DNA from: Rhizobium rhizogenes NBRC 13257
GTDB taxonomy: Bacteria; Pseudomonadota; Alphaproteobacteria; Rhizobiales; Rhizobiaceae
Assembly: GCF_000696095.1 (NCBI RefSeq)
Contig: NZ_BAYX01000025.1
Location: forward strand, 40,574-104,573
Reading direction: 5' to 3'
Length of the DNA stretch: 64,000 nt
The notes below the pieces were generated by a model. The model did no database searches, was not told where the DNA came from, and saw only the letters and a list, made by a program, of their open reading frames with translations. A program made the translations under genes and the position numbers. Of this stretch, positions 1-8,535 are shown one piece after another; position 1 is the stretch's first letter; every line of letters begins with the position of its first letter.

Positions 1-331
1 TTTCGACCGCACACTTGGCGAAGTGGTTTCCCTTGATCGCCTTGGAAACGATGTCCATGGCAGCTTGCACGCGTGTGGCATCCAGACCGATCAGCAAGGG
101 AGCGACATACTGGTCGATCGTAAGCTTCATACCTTCCGGGCTCTCCGGCCCGTATGCCAAGCCACCGATGGTTGTCCCTTCGCCCACGCCTTCGAAATCG
201 TCTGAGCAACGGATGCGGACAATGGTCATGCTCTGCTGATTCATAGTGACCATCGACAGCTTGTGCGGTCGGATAGTTGGCAAATCGAGTATAATCGTCT
301 CGATCGCGGCAATGCGAATTATGCCAGACAC
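1..331 (-). CDS. catB: Muconate cycloisomerase, N-terminal part (cut by window edge)
   Basis: Muconate cycloisomerase converts cis,cis-muconate to muconolactone in the catechol branch of the beta-ketoadipate pathway. About 110 codons are visible, read leftward off the window. The translation begins VSGIIRIAAIETIILDLPTI and continues with RPHKLSMVTMNQQSM and GEGTTIGGLAYGPESPEG, the typical N-terminal capping domain of CatB in the enolase superfamily. I place the start at a GTG preceded by a GGGAGG ribosome site; a later in-frame ATG has no such site. The catalytic barrel lies outside the window. The gene diverges from a CatM/CatR-type regulator, which is the usual catB/catR arrangement and supports the call. 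Confidence 0.9.
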   Translation of the reverse strand, partial: MSGIIRIAAIETIILDLPTIRPHKLSMVTMNQQSMTIVRIRCSDDFEGVGEGTTIGGLAYGPESPEGMKLTIDQYVAPLLIGLDATRVQAAMDIVSKAIKGNHFAKCAVE

Positions 332-407
332 GACACTTCCTCCCTTGGTCTATAAGGAGGCTAGCCTTCCTAAGGGAAACAGTCCAAAACTATAAAAGTC
401 GAATTTC

Positions 408-422
408 ATACCCTGGAGGTAT
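408..422. promoter_or_regulatory. LysR-type operator between catB and catR
   Basis: The sequence ATACC-CTGGA-GGTAT is a perfect 5-bp inverted repeat with 5 bp between the arms. It contains the T-N11-A spacing of LysR-family recognition sites. It lies in the short catB/catR divergent region, just upstream of the catR start codon. The role as the muconate-responsive CatR site is inferred from position and symmetry. Confidence 0.6.
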
Positions 423-428
423 AGTAAG

Positions 429-1361
429 GTGGAACTGCGCCAGCTTAGATATTTTGTGGCCGTGGCACGGGAACGAAACTTTTCGCGTGCCGCGGAGATG
501 CTGCATATCGCCCAGCCACCCCTCAGTCGGCAGATCCAGCAACTCGAAGAGGAGTTGGGTGTCAATCTCCTCGACAGATCGAAAAGACCCCTGTCGCTAA
601 CGGAGGCCGGGCGGTTCCTATACGAGCAAGCCGCCAAGACACTTGCGAACCTTGAACACATCCGGGAGCAAACGCGTCGGATCGGCCGATCTCAACGCGA
701 AAGATTTATCATCGGCTGCGTTGGTTCAACACTTTACGGCGGCATTCCAGACCTCGTGCGACGCATGCGGATACAATGGCCGGAGCTCGACATTGAAATA
801 AGGGAGATGATGTCGACGGAACAAGTGACCGCGCTCAAGGAAGGACGCATCGACGTCGGCTTCGGCCGGGTCCGGTTTAACGACCGGGAAGTCGAGCGGC
901 TGACACTTCGCGAAGAGCGCCTGGTCGTAGCCTTTCCAAAAGGGCATGCCAAATCATTTGAAAAAGAGCCTATTGCGCTCGCCGAGCTGCAAGGTGAACC
1001 ATTAATCGTCTACCCTTCGGTGCCTCGGCCGAGTTTTGCCGATGAAATTCTGAATCTGCTGGGCGAGTTGAGTGTCACGCCTGGATCGGTCGAAGAAGTC
1101 CGTGAAATCCAAGCTGCGTTGGGTATGGTTGCCGCCGGCGTGGGACTTTGCATCATTCCCGCCGCGTCACAGAGACAAAGACCGGATGACGTCTGCTACA
1201 GAATGATCGGGGACGAGAAGGCGACCTCGCCCATCATCATGAGCTTCCGGCGCTCGGACGCAGACGGTAAAATCAATCAGATCAAGCAACTGATCCGTGA
1301 AATGTACACGGATAATCCGCCATGGCTGCAGTTATCCAATGTTCGCTTGGGCGAGGGCTAA
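429..1361 (+). CDS. catR: LysR-family regulator, CatR/CatM/BenM type
   Basis: This 310-residue LysR-type regulator probably activates catB in response to muconate. Residues 1-60 form the winged helix-turn-helix, starting MELRQLRYFVAVAR and including IAQPPLSRQIQQLEEELG, very close to the CatM/BenM/CatR group. Residues from about 90 onward form the two-lobed inducer domain. The start is GTG; the only earlier structure is the operator palindrome directly upstream. The gene is divergent from catB. Close paralogues (BenM, CatM) differ in whether benzoate or muconate is the inducer, and that cannot be told here. Confidence 0.85.
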   Translation: MELRQLRYFVAVARERNFSRAAEMLHIAQPPLSRQIQQLEEELGVNLLDRSKRPLSLTEAGRFLYEQAAKTLANLEHIREQTRRIGRSQRERFIIGCVGSTLYGGIPDLVRRMRIQWPELDIEIREMMSTEQVTALKEGRIDVGFGRVRFNDREVERLTLREERLVVAFPKGHAKSFEKEPIALAELQGEPLIVYPSVPRPSFADEILNLLGELSVTPGSVEEVREIQAALGMVAAGVGLCIIPAASQRQRPDDVCYRMIGDEKATSPIIMSFRRSDADGKINQIKQLIREMYTDNPPWLQLSNVRLGEG

Positions 1362-1549
1362 AACAGGCCGATGAGGCCTTCAGTGTCCCGCGAGCAAGCG
1401 ACATATGAAGCCCAGCGCTTGCAATAGAATGCGGCGGCAGACGAAGATGTGAGAGTAACGGTCAGGAATATGAGAGCGCCAGACAAGCGCTTTCCTGTCA
1501 AATGACACTAAGCTCGGCTTCACATTAAGGGAGAGGAGGCCCTGTTAAA

Positions 1550-3070
1550 ATGAATTTGCTTAGAACGAGCGAGAACTCTCAGCCCACAACCGCCCAAACT
1601 GGAGCCCAATCGCGTACGCCGGTGCTTCTCTTTATCAATGGTACTTGGCGGCCAGCGGCAGCCACCCACACGTTTGCCGACATCAACCCGACGACGCGGT
1701 TGCCATATGCAACGGTGGCGGATGGCGACGTGAGCGACATTGAATCGGCCATCGCCGCCGCCAAGGTCGCCCAGCCAGCGTGGGAGGCCCTGCCGCCGGC
1801 CGCTCGCTCCGGGTTTTTCTACAAGGCCGCTGAGATCTTTCAGTCCAGCCAGGAAAAATTCGTGAACGCTTTGGTGGAAGAGACCGGGTCCGGCCTTGGG
1901 AAGGCGATGTTCGAATGCTCGCTCATTCCGCTGGCACTCCGCGAGGCCGCCGCCCTTACCACACGCGCCACGGGTGAAATCTTGCCGTCCAATATACCGG
2001 GCAAGGTCAACACCATCTCACGGACCGCTGCAGGGGTTGTCGGTGTGATTTCTCCGTGGAATTTCCCCTTGTATCTTTCGCTTCGTGGCTTTGTCTATGC
2101 ATTGGCGCTCGGCAATACCGCGGTCCTCAAACCATCTGAGGATTCGCCTGTTTCGGGAGGCACCATACTGGCGGAACTTTTCGAGGCCGCTGGCCTGCCA
2201 TCTGGCGTATTCAACGTCGTGACCTGTAGCCGCGACAAGGTAAAGGCGGTGGCTGCGGCAATGATCAACGATCCGCGCGTTGCACGGATCAGCTTTACCG
2301 GCTCCACGGCTGTTGGCCGGGAGGTGGCCACGACTTCGGCGGCGCAATTCAAACGAGTCGTTCTTGAACTTGGGGGCAAGAACCCGGTGGTTGTTCTCGA
2401 TGATGCCGATGTGGATTATGCCGTCAATGTCGCATTCTTTTCGGCCTTTCTTCATCAGGGCCAGATCTGTATGTCGGCCGACAAGATCATCGTGGCGCGC
2501 AACCTCTATGACAGCTTCGTTGAGAAGCTTATCGCCAAGGTCTCGATGTTCGAGCCGCTCGAACCGTCAAATCCCATGGCAGTCATAGCTCCTATAATCA
2601 ACGATCGACAGCTCGACCGGATCGACAGGCTCGTCAAGTCCGCGCGTGACGCCGGCGCCACCATCCATCTCGGTGGCGAGAAACTGGGCCCTTTCTATCG
2701 TCCGACAGTGATGACCGGTGTTACGCGTGACATGGATATCTATCACGAGGAAATTTTCGGCCCGGTCGCTTTCGTAATACCTGCCGACAGCGAAGAGGAA
2801 GCCATCGCTCTCGCGAATGATACGGTTTACGGCCTTTCGTCCTCGATCATCACCGGCAATGCCACCCGCGGTCAAATACTTGCCACGCAGATCGAAGCGG
2901 GAATGGTCCATGTCAACGACACATGTGTTCATGATGAGCCTCACTGCCCCTTTGGCGGCATGAAAGCATCCGGCTGGGTTGGAAAGTGGGGTGCATCCGG
3001 TGCGATCGAAGCCTTCACCGAGCAGAGGTGGATATCGGTCCAGACGGTGCCGCGCGCTTTCCCGTTCTGA
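1550..3070 (+). CDS. NAD(P)-dependent aldehyde dehydrogenase, probably benzaldehyde dehydrogenase
   Basis: This 506-residue aldehyde dehydrogenase most likely oxidises benzaldehyde to benzoate. The catalytic residues are visible: Cys307 in GQICMS, Glu273 in LELGGKNP, Asn171 in SPWNFP and Lys194 in LKPSE. The C-terminal HDEPHCPFGGMKASG block is typical of the vanillin/benzaldehyde dehydrogenase group. A strong GGGAGAGGAGG ribosome site precedes the ATG. The assignment to benzaldehyde rests on context: benzoylformate decarboxylase, which makes benzaldehyde, is encoded 7 kb away, and catB/catR lies next door. A flavoenzyme gene follows 53 nt downstream in the same direction. Vanillin or another aromatic aldehyde is an alternative substrate. 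Confidence 0.8.
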   Translation: MNLLRTSENSQPTTAQTGAQSRTPVLLFINGTWRPAAATHTFADINPTTRLPYATVADGDVSDIESAIAAAKVAQPAWEALPPAARSGFFYKAAEIFQSSQEKFVNALVEETGSGLGKAMFECSLIPLALREAAALTTRATGEILPSNIPGKVNTISRTAAGVVGVISPWNFPLYLSLRGFVYALALGNTAVLKPSEDSPVSGGTILAELFEAAGLPSGVFNVVTCSRDKVKAVAAAMINDPRVARISFTGSTAVGREVATTSAAQFKRVVLELGGKNPVVVLDDADVDYAVNVAFFSAFLHQGQICMSADKIIVARNLYDSFVEKLIAKVSMFEPLEPSNPMAVIAPIINDRQLDRIDRLVKSARDAGATIHLGGEKLGPFYRPTVMTGVTRDMDIYHEEIFGPVAFVIPADSEEEAIALANDTVYGLSSSIITGNATRGQILATQIEAGMVHVNDTCVHDEPHCPFGGMKASGWVGKWGASGAIEAFTEQRWISVQTVPRAFPF

Positions 3071-3123
3071 GAACCCCTGCTCGGGCTCGGCTACCCCATT
3101 ATCCGGCATCCAGGATCGAACAG

Positions 3124-4854
3124 ATGACACCTCCTGTCTTTTCGCGGTTCGCCCGAGGCGACCGTTTGAACACCCTTGAAGCAGCGCTGTACCATGGCAA
3201 AGTGGGCCGCAGGCAATTCATGCAATTGGCCATGGCCGCTGGCGCTTCCCTCACAGCTGCTGGCACAATGGCTCAAGATGGTGGCGATGCTGCTATCACA
3301 CAGCTTTACAATGCCCGCAACCTCAAGAAAGCCTACGACTATATTGTCGTGGGTAGCGGCAGTGGCGGGGCTGTCGTCGCCGGCCGCCTCGCGACCGAAA
3401 CGGATGCTGAGGTGTTGTTGCTGGAGGCAGGGAGTACCGATCAGCTCAATGCGGTCTTGAATCCCGGCCTCTGGCCGACCAACATTCGTTCAGAGCGGGA
3501 TTGGGGTTACACTGCGGATCCAGCGGATAGCGTTAACGGGCGCGCCCTAATCCTGCCGATGGGCAAGGTTGTCGGCGGAGGCTCTTCCGTGAATGCAATG
3601 GTTTGGGCGCGAGGCCACAGGAATGATTTCGACTTTTGGGCGTCGGAAACGGGCGACGACAGCTGGTCTTACGCTTCAGTGCTTGAGATCTACAAGCGAA
3701 TAGAGGACTGGCAAGGCAAGCCGGATACGAAGCGCCGCGGTGACGGGGGGCGACTGTGGATCGAGCCTGCTCGAGATCCGAACCCCATTGCCCCAGCGTT
3801 TCTCAGCGCGGCGGAAAGCGTGGGCATTCCCACCTTTGGAGACATGAACGGCGAGATGATGGAGGGCGCTGGTGGGGCTGCGATCGCGAACCTTCGCATT
3901 CGTGATGGTCGCCGGGTCAATCTCGCTCATGACTATCTCTATGCGGCCTTGAAACGTCCCAATCTAACGCTGTTAACCGGCGCAGAAGTCCTTTCACTGA
4001 CGGTGATCGGCTCAAAGGTGACAGGCCTGACGTTCAGCAGAAATGGCGTGACTCATGCGGTCGAGGCCAAGACGAGGATGCTGCTGTCGGCGGGCGCCAT
4101 CAACACGCCCAAACTTCTGATGCTTTCCGGGATCGGTGATGATGCGGAACTGTCGAAGCACGGCATCAAGACTGCCGTGAAACTGCCGGGCGTAGGTCGG
4201 AACTTTCAAGATCATGTTCTTGTGGCGGGTTGTCTATGGGAATACCAGGAGCCATTGTCGTCAGCCAACAATGTAGCCGAAGCGACGTTGTTCTGGAAAA
4301 GCGACGGTTCGCTGGACACACCGGATCTGCAGCCTTTCCAGATCGAAGTGCCTTTCGCTTCGGAAGTCACAGGTCCCCAGTACAATCCGCCGGCAGGCAG
4401 TTGGACAATCGCGCCCGGCTTGGTTCGGCCCAAGAGCCGTGGTCGCGTCTATCTGTCGTCCGCTGACCCCAGGGCGATGGCCCGCATCGATGCACGGTTT
4501 ATGTCCGACCCCGCTGATCTGAAGGCAGTCCTGCGTGGAATCGAACTCTGCCGCGAAATCGGAAATTCGGAAGCGATGAAGCCCTTCGTAAAGCGTGAAA
4601 TCATGCCGGGTGCACTAGATAAAACAGCGATGGCAAACTTCGCGAGGGATGCTGCCGGTACCTACTTTCACGAGAGCTGCACATGCAAAATGGGGCGCGA
4701 CGAGATGTCCGTCGTAGACGGTCGGTTAAGTGTTCGAGGCGTTGAGGGATTATCCATTGCTGACGCTTCGGTAATGCCGCGTGTCTCGACTGGCAATACA
4801 ATGGCTTCTACGGTCATCATCGGTGAACGAATGGCCGATATTCTCCTCGGATGA
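3124..4854 (+). CDS. Tat-exported GMC-family FAD oxidoreductase
   Basis: This 576-residue glucose-methanol-choline family flavoprotein has a twin-arginine signal (VGRRQFMQLAMAAG, about residues 24-45), so the mature protein is probably periplasmic. The FAD-binding Rossmann motif VVGSGSGGAVVAGRL follows at about 75. The GMC signatures MGKVVGGGSSVNAMVWARGH and GAINTPKLLMLSGIG are present. The C-terminus keeps the catalytic His (FHESCTCKMG) and Asn (STGNTMAS). I chose the ATG giving MTPPVFSRF, because longer readings overlap the upstream gene. It appears co-transcribed with the aldehyde dehydrogenase, so an aromatic alcohol is a reasonable substrate. Plant hydroxynitrile lyases also belong to this family, which is notable beside nitrilases, but sequence alone does not show lyase activity. 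Confidence 0.8.
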   Translation: MTPPVFSRFARGDRLNTLEAALYHGKVGRRQFMQLAMAAGASLTAAGTMAQDGGDAAITQLYNARNLKKAYDYIVVGSGSGGAVVAGRLATETDAEVLLLEAGSTDQLNAVLNPGLWPTNIRSERDWGYTADPADSVNGRALILPMGKVVGGGSSVNAMVWARGHRNDFDFWASETGDDSWSYASVLEIYKRIEDWQGKPDTKRRGDGGRLWIEPARDPNPIAPAFLSAAESVGIPTFGDMNGEMMEGAGGAAIANLRIRDGRRVNLAHDYLYAALKRPNLTLLTGAEVLSLTVIGSKVTGLTFSRNGVTHAVEAKTRMLLSAGAINTPKLLMLSGIGDDAELSKHGIKTAVKLPGVGRNFQDHVLVAGCLWEYQEPLSSANNVAEATLFWKSDGSLDTPDLQPFQIEVPFASEVTGPQYNPPAGSWTIAPGLVRPKSRGRVYLSSADPRAMARIDARFMSDPADLKAVLRGIELCREIGNSEAMKPFVKREIMPGALDKTAMANFARDAAGTYFHESCTCKMGRDEMSVVDGRLSVRGVEGLSIADASVMPRVSTGNTMASTVIIGERMADILLG

Positions 4855-4860
4855 GGTAGA

Positions 4861-5639
4861 CTAGGCCCTGTTGACAAAGTGTGGCAACCATATCTTGGCG
4901 GCGGCCAGGGCGAGGAATGCTGCGAAGGATTTTCTGGTCTTGTCGTACCGGGTTGCGACGCGCCGGAACTGCTTGAGGCGGTTGAACATCCTCTCGATGC
5001 GGTTTCGATCCTTGTGGGGTCTGAAGTCGCAGGCAGGCGGGTTCTTCCGGTTGGCCTCGGCGGAATGACCGGCCTAATCCCATGGATCAGCAGTTCTTCG
5101 CGCAGGAAATTGCCGTCGTATCCTTTGTCGGCAAGAAATAACCTCGGTTTGCCGACTGATATCGCCAGTAGATCAGGAACAGCGCTGAAGTCCGAAGCTT
5201 CGCCGCCGGTCAGGATGAAGCCGAGAGGACGTCCCTGACCGTCTGCGCGGGCGTGGATTTTCGTCGTAAGCCGCCGCGTGATCGACCAAAACCCTCCTGA
5301 TAAGTCCCCCTTTAGCGCCCGCTGCCTGAGAGTGGCCGCGAACGGTGGTGCTGTCGATCATGTGCTGCCAGTCATCGGTTAGCCCAACTCGACAAGCGTT
5401 TCAAGCAGCGCGCCCCAAACGCCTTGTTCGGCCCAACGGCGAAAGCGCACATAGACGGAATTCCACTTTCCGTAGCATTCGTGCATGTCGCGCCAGGGAC
5501 AGTCGACCCGAAGAACATGCAGCATGCCGTTCAGATATCGTCGGTTATCGTGTGCGGGGCGAGACTTTCTCCCACGCTCGGTGGGCCATAGTCCCTCAAT
5601 GATCCGCCATTCCATATCCGTCGGGTCGCCGCGAGCCAA
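4861..5639 (-). pseudogene. IS5/IS427 transposase, broken by frame changes
   Basis: The N-terminal part (MARGDPTDMEWRIIEGLWP, then PWRDMHECYGKWNSVY) is the usual IS5-family DUF4096 region. The DDE domain starts MIDSTTVRGHSQAAGAKGG, but its reading frame then changes three more times. Recognisable pieces are KIHARADGQGRPLGFILTGG and FLADKGYDGNFLREELL in one frame and DRNRIERMFNRLKQFRR, ending at HFVNRA, in another. One change could be the programmed frameshift known in some IS5 elements, since AAAGGGGGA lies at the junction. The missing T at GGCTTACG and the change at VIPPR look like true single-base losses. The copy is probably inactive. Confidence 0.85.
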
Positions 5640-5708
5640 AACTGCCTCCTAAAAGGCAGTCTTGAATCATGCTCCTGCTGATTTGGGAATCCACTTTGTC
5701 AACAGGCC
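4864..5708 (-). mobile_element. IS5-family (IS427 group) insertion sequence, decayed
   Basis: This element of about 845 bp is bounded by inverted ends that share CCTGTTGACAAAGTG: the left end reads GGCCCTGTTGACAAAG and the right end, on the opposite strand, GGCCTGTTGACAAAG. TA flanks both sides and could be the target duplication. It contains one minus-strand transposase split over several frames. The two ends differ by one C near the tip. It lies directly after the flavoenzyme gene, between the two arms of the mandelate island. Confidence 0.85.
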
Positions 5709-5762
5709 TAATCTGAGGCGTCAAGGGTGTGTTCGGCGGGCGCTTACGGTCCCCTGGTTTCG

Positions 5763-5870
5763 TTATTTCTTCTTCCCTTGATCGTGATGCCACTTGATGG
5801 CGAAGAACATGCCCGTGCCTAACACGAGAACCTTGAACGTAATGAAGACTATAGGGAACCAATCCATCAT
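5763..5870 (-). CDS. Possible 35-residue membrane protein
   Basis: This short frame encodes MMDWFPIVFITFKVLVLG followed by TGMFFAIKWHHDQGKKK. It has one clear hydrophobic segment (residues 4-25) and a short charged tail, the pattern of a single-span membrane microprotein. It starts at tandem ATGs with only a weak ribosome site (CTGGAT). It sits between the insertion sequence and the IS21 remnant with no full gene beside it, so it may be a survivor of a lost operon. I do not recognise a named family, and the partner and function are unknown. Confidence 0.45.
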   Translation of the reverse strand: MMDWFPIVFITFKVLVLGTGMFFAIKWHHDQGKKK

Positions 5871-6013
5871 TTTGAATATATCCAGGCTATTACTTGACAC
5901 TAACTATCGTGAGGAGCACTACCTCAAAACTGCTGCTTCAGCAGCTTCATTTTTGTTCAAACATCGTCGAATCTAACTTCGTGCTGATTCCGACGAAGCC
6001 TTCCTTTTGTCCC

Positions 6014-6328
6014 GAGATGATTGCGCCCCCGATTTCCGGGATGATCTCGCCCCCCGATTAGTTGGGGTCTGCGGGCGATAATTGTTGTCAGTCCATTGAA
6101 GGAAGGTGTCAAGCTTTTCGGGAGAGGTTTCGGCGTAGACTATCGCCGCTCAATTCGACGCGGTGTGCGTTGTGGACGAGGCGATCCAGAATGGCGTCGG
6201 CGTAAGTGGGGTCTCCTATCACGTTGTGCCATGCGGACACCGGAAGCTGGATTGTGATGATGGTTGATCGACGCCCATAACGGTCTTCGAGGATGTCCAA
6301 CAGGTCGTGGCGTGCTTGTTCATGAAGG
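6014..6328 (-). mobile_element. IS21-family remnant
   Basis: The left part carries repeated motifs of the GATTGCGCCCCCGAT / GATCTCGCCCCCCGAT kind, as seen at the ends of IS21-type elements. It leads into the 3' part of istB on the minus strand. The rest of the element (istA and most of istB) is missing. Confidence 0.6.
6109..6321 (-). pseudogene. IstB-like ATP-binding protein, C-terminal fragment
   Basis: About 70 residues remain: DLLDILEDRYGRRSTIITIQ and then GDPTYADAILDRLVHNAHRV. This is the C-terminal end of the IstB helper ATPase of IS21-family transposons. The Walker A and most of the AAA+ fold are absent. Homology stops abruptly near 6321, just before a 13-bp copy of the IS427 end. Confidence 0.8.
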
Positions 6329-6341
6329 CACTTTGTCAACA
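6329..6341. repeat. Relic of an IS427-type end
   Basis: CACTTTGTCAACA is identical, and in the same orientation, to the right end of the insertion sequence at 5692-5704. It lies exactly where the istB homology ends, which suggests that a second copy once inserted here and was lost by deletion. Confidence 0.5.
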
Positions 6342-6381
6342 TGACCTAGGTCGAGCTGGCTCGGCCTTCGCCCACAAAGTA

Positions 6382-7281
6382 TTATTGAATGTACGCCCGT
6401 ACGTCTGGGCGGAGACGTTTGCGAATGCCGCCCGGGGTTTCCCCTGTCACCTGCCGAAACAGCCGAGAGAAATGCTCCACGCTCGCAAAACCGAGATCAA
6501 ACGCAACTTCGGCAACGGGCGCGGTGGCGAGCAAGGCGCGAGCCCGATGGATGCGACAGTCATTGGCAAATTTGGCCGGCGTAACGCCAAAACGCGCCTT
6601 GAAACGTCGGAAGAAAGTGGCCTCACTCATGCATGCTATTTGGGCCAGCTCCTCAATCGCATATCGCTTTCGCGGATTATCGCGGAGCATTTCAGCGGCC
6701 ACGTCGAGGCCAGTTGTGGGCGAAAACGTCCGCTGTTCCACGAGAAGTTCGCGCGACTGTGCCTGAAGGATACGCAAGACGAGCTCCTCATGACCGAGAT
6801 CCACAAGTACATCCCGGAACGGGCTCTTCTCGTCCCTGTAAAGCATCATCAATTTGTTCATCTGCCCAAGGATCGCTAGATCCTTCCGGAAAACCGCAAA
6901 ACGAGTCCAGTCCAGCGAAAACCGGCCACCGAGACCGAGCCGTTTCTGGCCCTGGTTGACGCGTTCGACAATTTCATCAACCTGACTGCGATCTATTTCT
7001 ATACATATGCATTCGGTTGGATCTTCAGGTGAGGCTTCTGGAAATAGGATTTCCAAGGGCATGCCTGGAGCAACGAGCATGGCTTCGCCAGGCAGAAAAT
7101 CGAAGGGCTTGGAGCCGTTGACCCGCATGATCTTATGACCGCGCATCATCTGGCAGACGATTGGATTGGGAAAGCAGAGGCTCACTTCCGCAGTATGGTT
7201 CGTCAGATAACTTGATGCCTCGCTGGCGGCGCTATGCCGGACCCGGCGATACTCGATGAGTTTTTCCGTTACATTGACCAT
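6382..7281 (-). CDS. AraC-family transcriptional regulator
   Basis: This 299-residue regulator has an N-terminal domain of the AraC_N (YqhC-like) type (about 20-170) and a C-terminal double helix-turn-helix (about 205-290), seen in IEELAQIACMSEATFFRRFK and EVAFDLGFASVEHFSRLFRQ. I chose the ATG giving MVNVTEKLIEY because GGAGGAGG lies directly before it; a longer reading has no support. It lies 177 bp downstream of mandelate racemase in the same direction and may be transcribed separately. Relatives often control aldehyde or alcohol dehydrogenase genes, so control of the aldehyde-dehydrogenase/GMC pair or of mdl is possible. Confidence 0.85.
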   Translation of the reverse strand: MVNVTEKLIEYRRVRHSAASEASSYLTNHTAEVSLCFPNPIVCQMMRGHKIMRVNGSKPFDFLPGEAMLVAPGMPLEILFPEASPEDPTECICIEIDRSQVDEIVERVNQGQKRLGLGGRFSLDWTRFAVFRKDLAILGQMNKLMMLYRDEKSPFRDVLVDLGHEELVLRILQAQSRELLVEQRTFSPTTGLDVAAEMLRDNPRKRYAIEELAQIACMSEATFFRRFKARFGVTPAKFANDCRIHRARALLATAPVAEVAFDLGFASVEHFSRLFRQVTGETPGGIRKRLRPDVRAYIQ

Positions 7282-7458
7282 TTGCTCCTCCTCCCAAAGG
7301 AACCTGCAAATGACTGTGGTGCTACAGCCCACATATGCAGTTCGCTAACCTCCTAGCTTCCATCCTGAAGGCACCTGTATCAACACCATGTCAGGTATTG
7401 TTCCATACTTTTTGGACATACTCATTGCGCCGGCTACAAGCGCTTTGCGCAGTTTGGA

Positions 7459-8535
7459 TTAAGCAATCAAGAATTGCGCAACTGCGTCTTCCCGCCAAGC
7501 AACGCCTGTTCCCGGTTCTTCCGAGGCCAACGCAAAGCCATCCTGGATTGTCATCCCTTGCAACAGAACAGGACCGGCAATATCCATATGCTCTAATCGG
7601 TGTGCGGTTGGCGATGCAGCCAGAAGATGTACACTGATTTCCTGAAATAGATGGCTCGAGAGCGGCAACCCGTGCTGCTCGGCAATCGCACTGGCCTTCA
7701 TCCATCCGCACACGCCGCCGATTTTCATGACGTCCACCATGGCCAGGTTGCTCGCGCCGGCCTTTACGGAGAGCATCATTTCTTCAGGCCCAAACCAATT
7801 TTCGCCCATTTGAACCGACGTGGTCAGTGCTCGGGTGATTTGCCCGTGTCCATCATAATCGTGTTGAAGAGTAGGCTCCTCGATCCAGGTTATACCTTCT
7901 TCCGCAAGGGCGCGTCCTCGGATTATGGCTTCAGGTACCGAGAGGGCCTGATTGTAATCCACCATGATTTCGAACTGAGGGCCGACTGCAGATCGGATCG
8001 CCCGAATGACGGCGAGCTCCTCTGCAAAGGAAGCATAGCCAATCTTTGTCTTGAGGCCGCGAAAGCCCGCCTTGGCGGAGCGAACGGCCCTCTCGACCGC
8101 CAAAGCCTCTCCGTCCATGCTGTGGCTGTCATAAGCCTGAATTGGTCGCGGCTCCCCTCCGATCAACCGAACGAGAGGCATTCGCTGCTCTTTCGCAAAC
8201 GCGTCCCAGGCGGCCATCTCGATGCCGGCCAGAGCCATACGCAACAAACCAGTGTACCCGAGCAGGCGAAAGCTTCGCCGAAGACGTTCCTCAAGGGCCC
8301 GGGGCGCAACGGATTGGCCAATGATCGTGCCCGCAAGATTGTCCAACAGGGCGACTAAAGGCTGTAGGGTCAACGGTGTATAGCCGAAGATGTAAGCATG
8401 CCCGATAATGCCAGCGTCGGTGAACAGGTCGATCAATACCAACGGAGAAGCAGAAACTGTACCGGACGCTGTTCTGATCGGGAACTCAAGAGGGACGAGC
8501 ACCGGACGCGAGCGAATAGCGGTGATCTTCATCAT
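7459..8535 (-). CDS. mdlA: Mandelate racemase
   Basis: This 358-residue enolase-superfamily enzyme interconverts (R)- and (S)-mandelate. Every catalytic and metal residue of the Pseudomonas putida enzyme is present with a constant shift of two: Lys162/Lys164 in KTKIGY, Asp193 and Asn195 in MVDYNQ, Glu219 in WIEEPTLQHDY, Glu245 in QMGENW, Asp268, His295 in SSHLFQE and Glu315. These match K164/K166, D195, N197, E221, E247, D270, H297 and E317. The start overlaps the stop of the mandelate dehydrogenase gene by 4 nt, so translation is probably coupled. It is the third gene of mdlCBA. Its role is to feed the R isomer to the S-specific dehydrogenase. Confidence 0.95.
   Translation of the reverse strand: MMKITAIRSRPVLVPLEFPIRTASGTVSASPLVLIDLFTDAGIIGHAYIFGYTPLTLQPLVALLDNLAGTIIGQSVAPRALEERLRRSFRLLGYTGLLRMALAGIEMAAWDAFAKEQRMPLVRLIGGEPRPIQAYDSHSMDGEALAVERAVRSAKAGFRGLKTKIGYASFAEELAVIRAIRSAVGPQFEIMVDYNQALSVPEAIIRGRALAEEGITWIEEPTLQHDYDGHGQITRALTTSVQMGENWFGPEEMMLSVKAGASNLAMVDVMKIGGVCGWMKASAIAEQHGLPLSSHLFQEISVHLLAASPTAHRLEHMDIAGPVLLQGMTIQDGFALASEEPGTGVAWREDAVAQFLIA

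Noticed and set aside
2018..3130. Long minus-strand frames across the aldehyde dehydrogenase
   Set aside because: They mirror a well-supported gene and show no ribosome site or domain.
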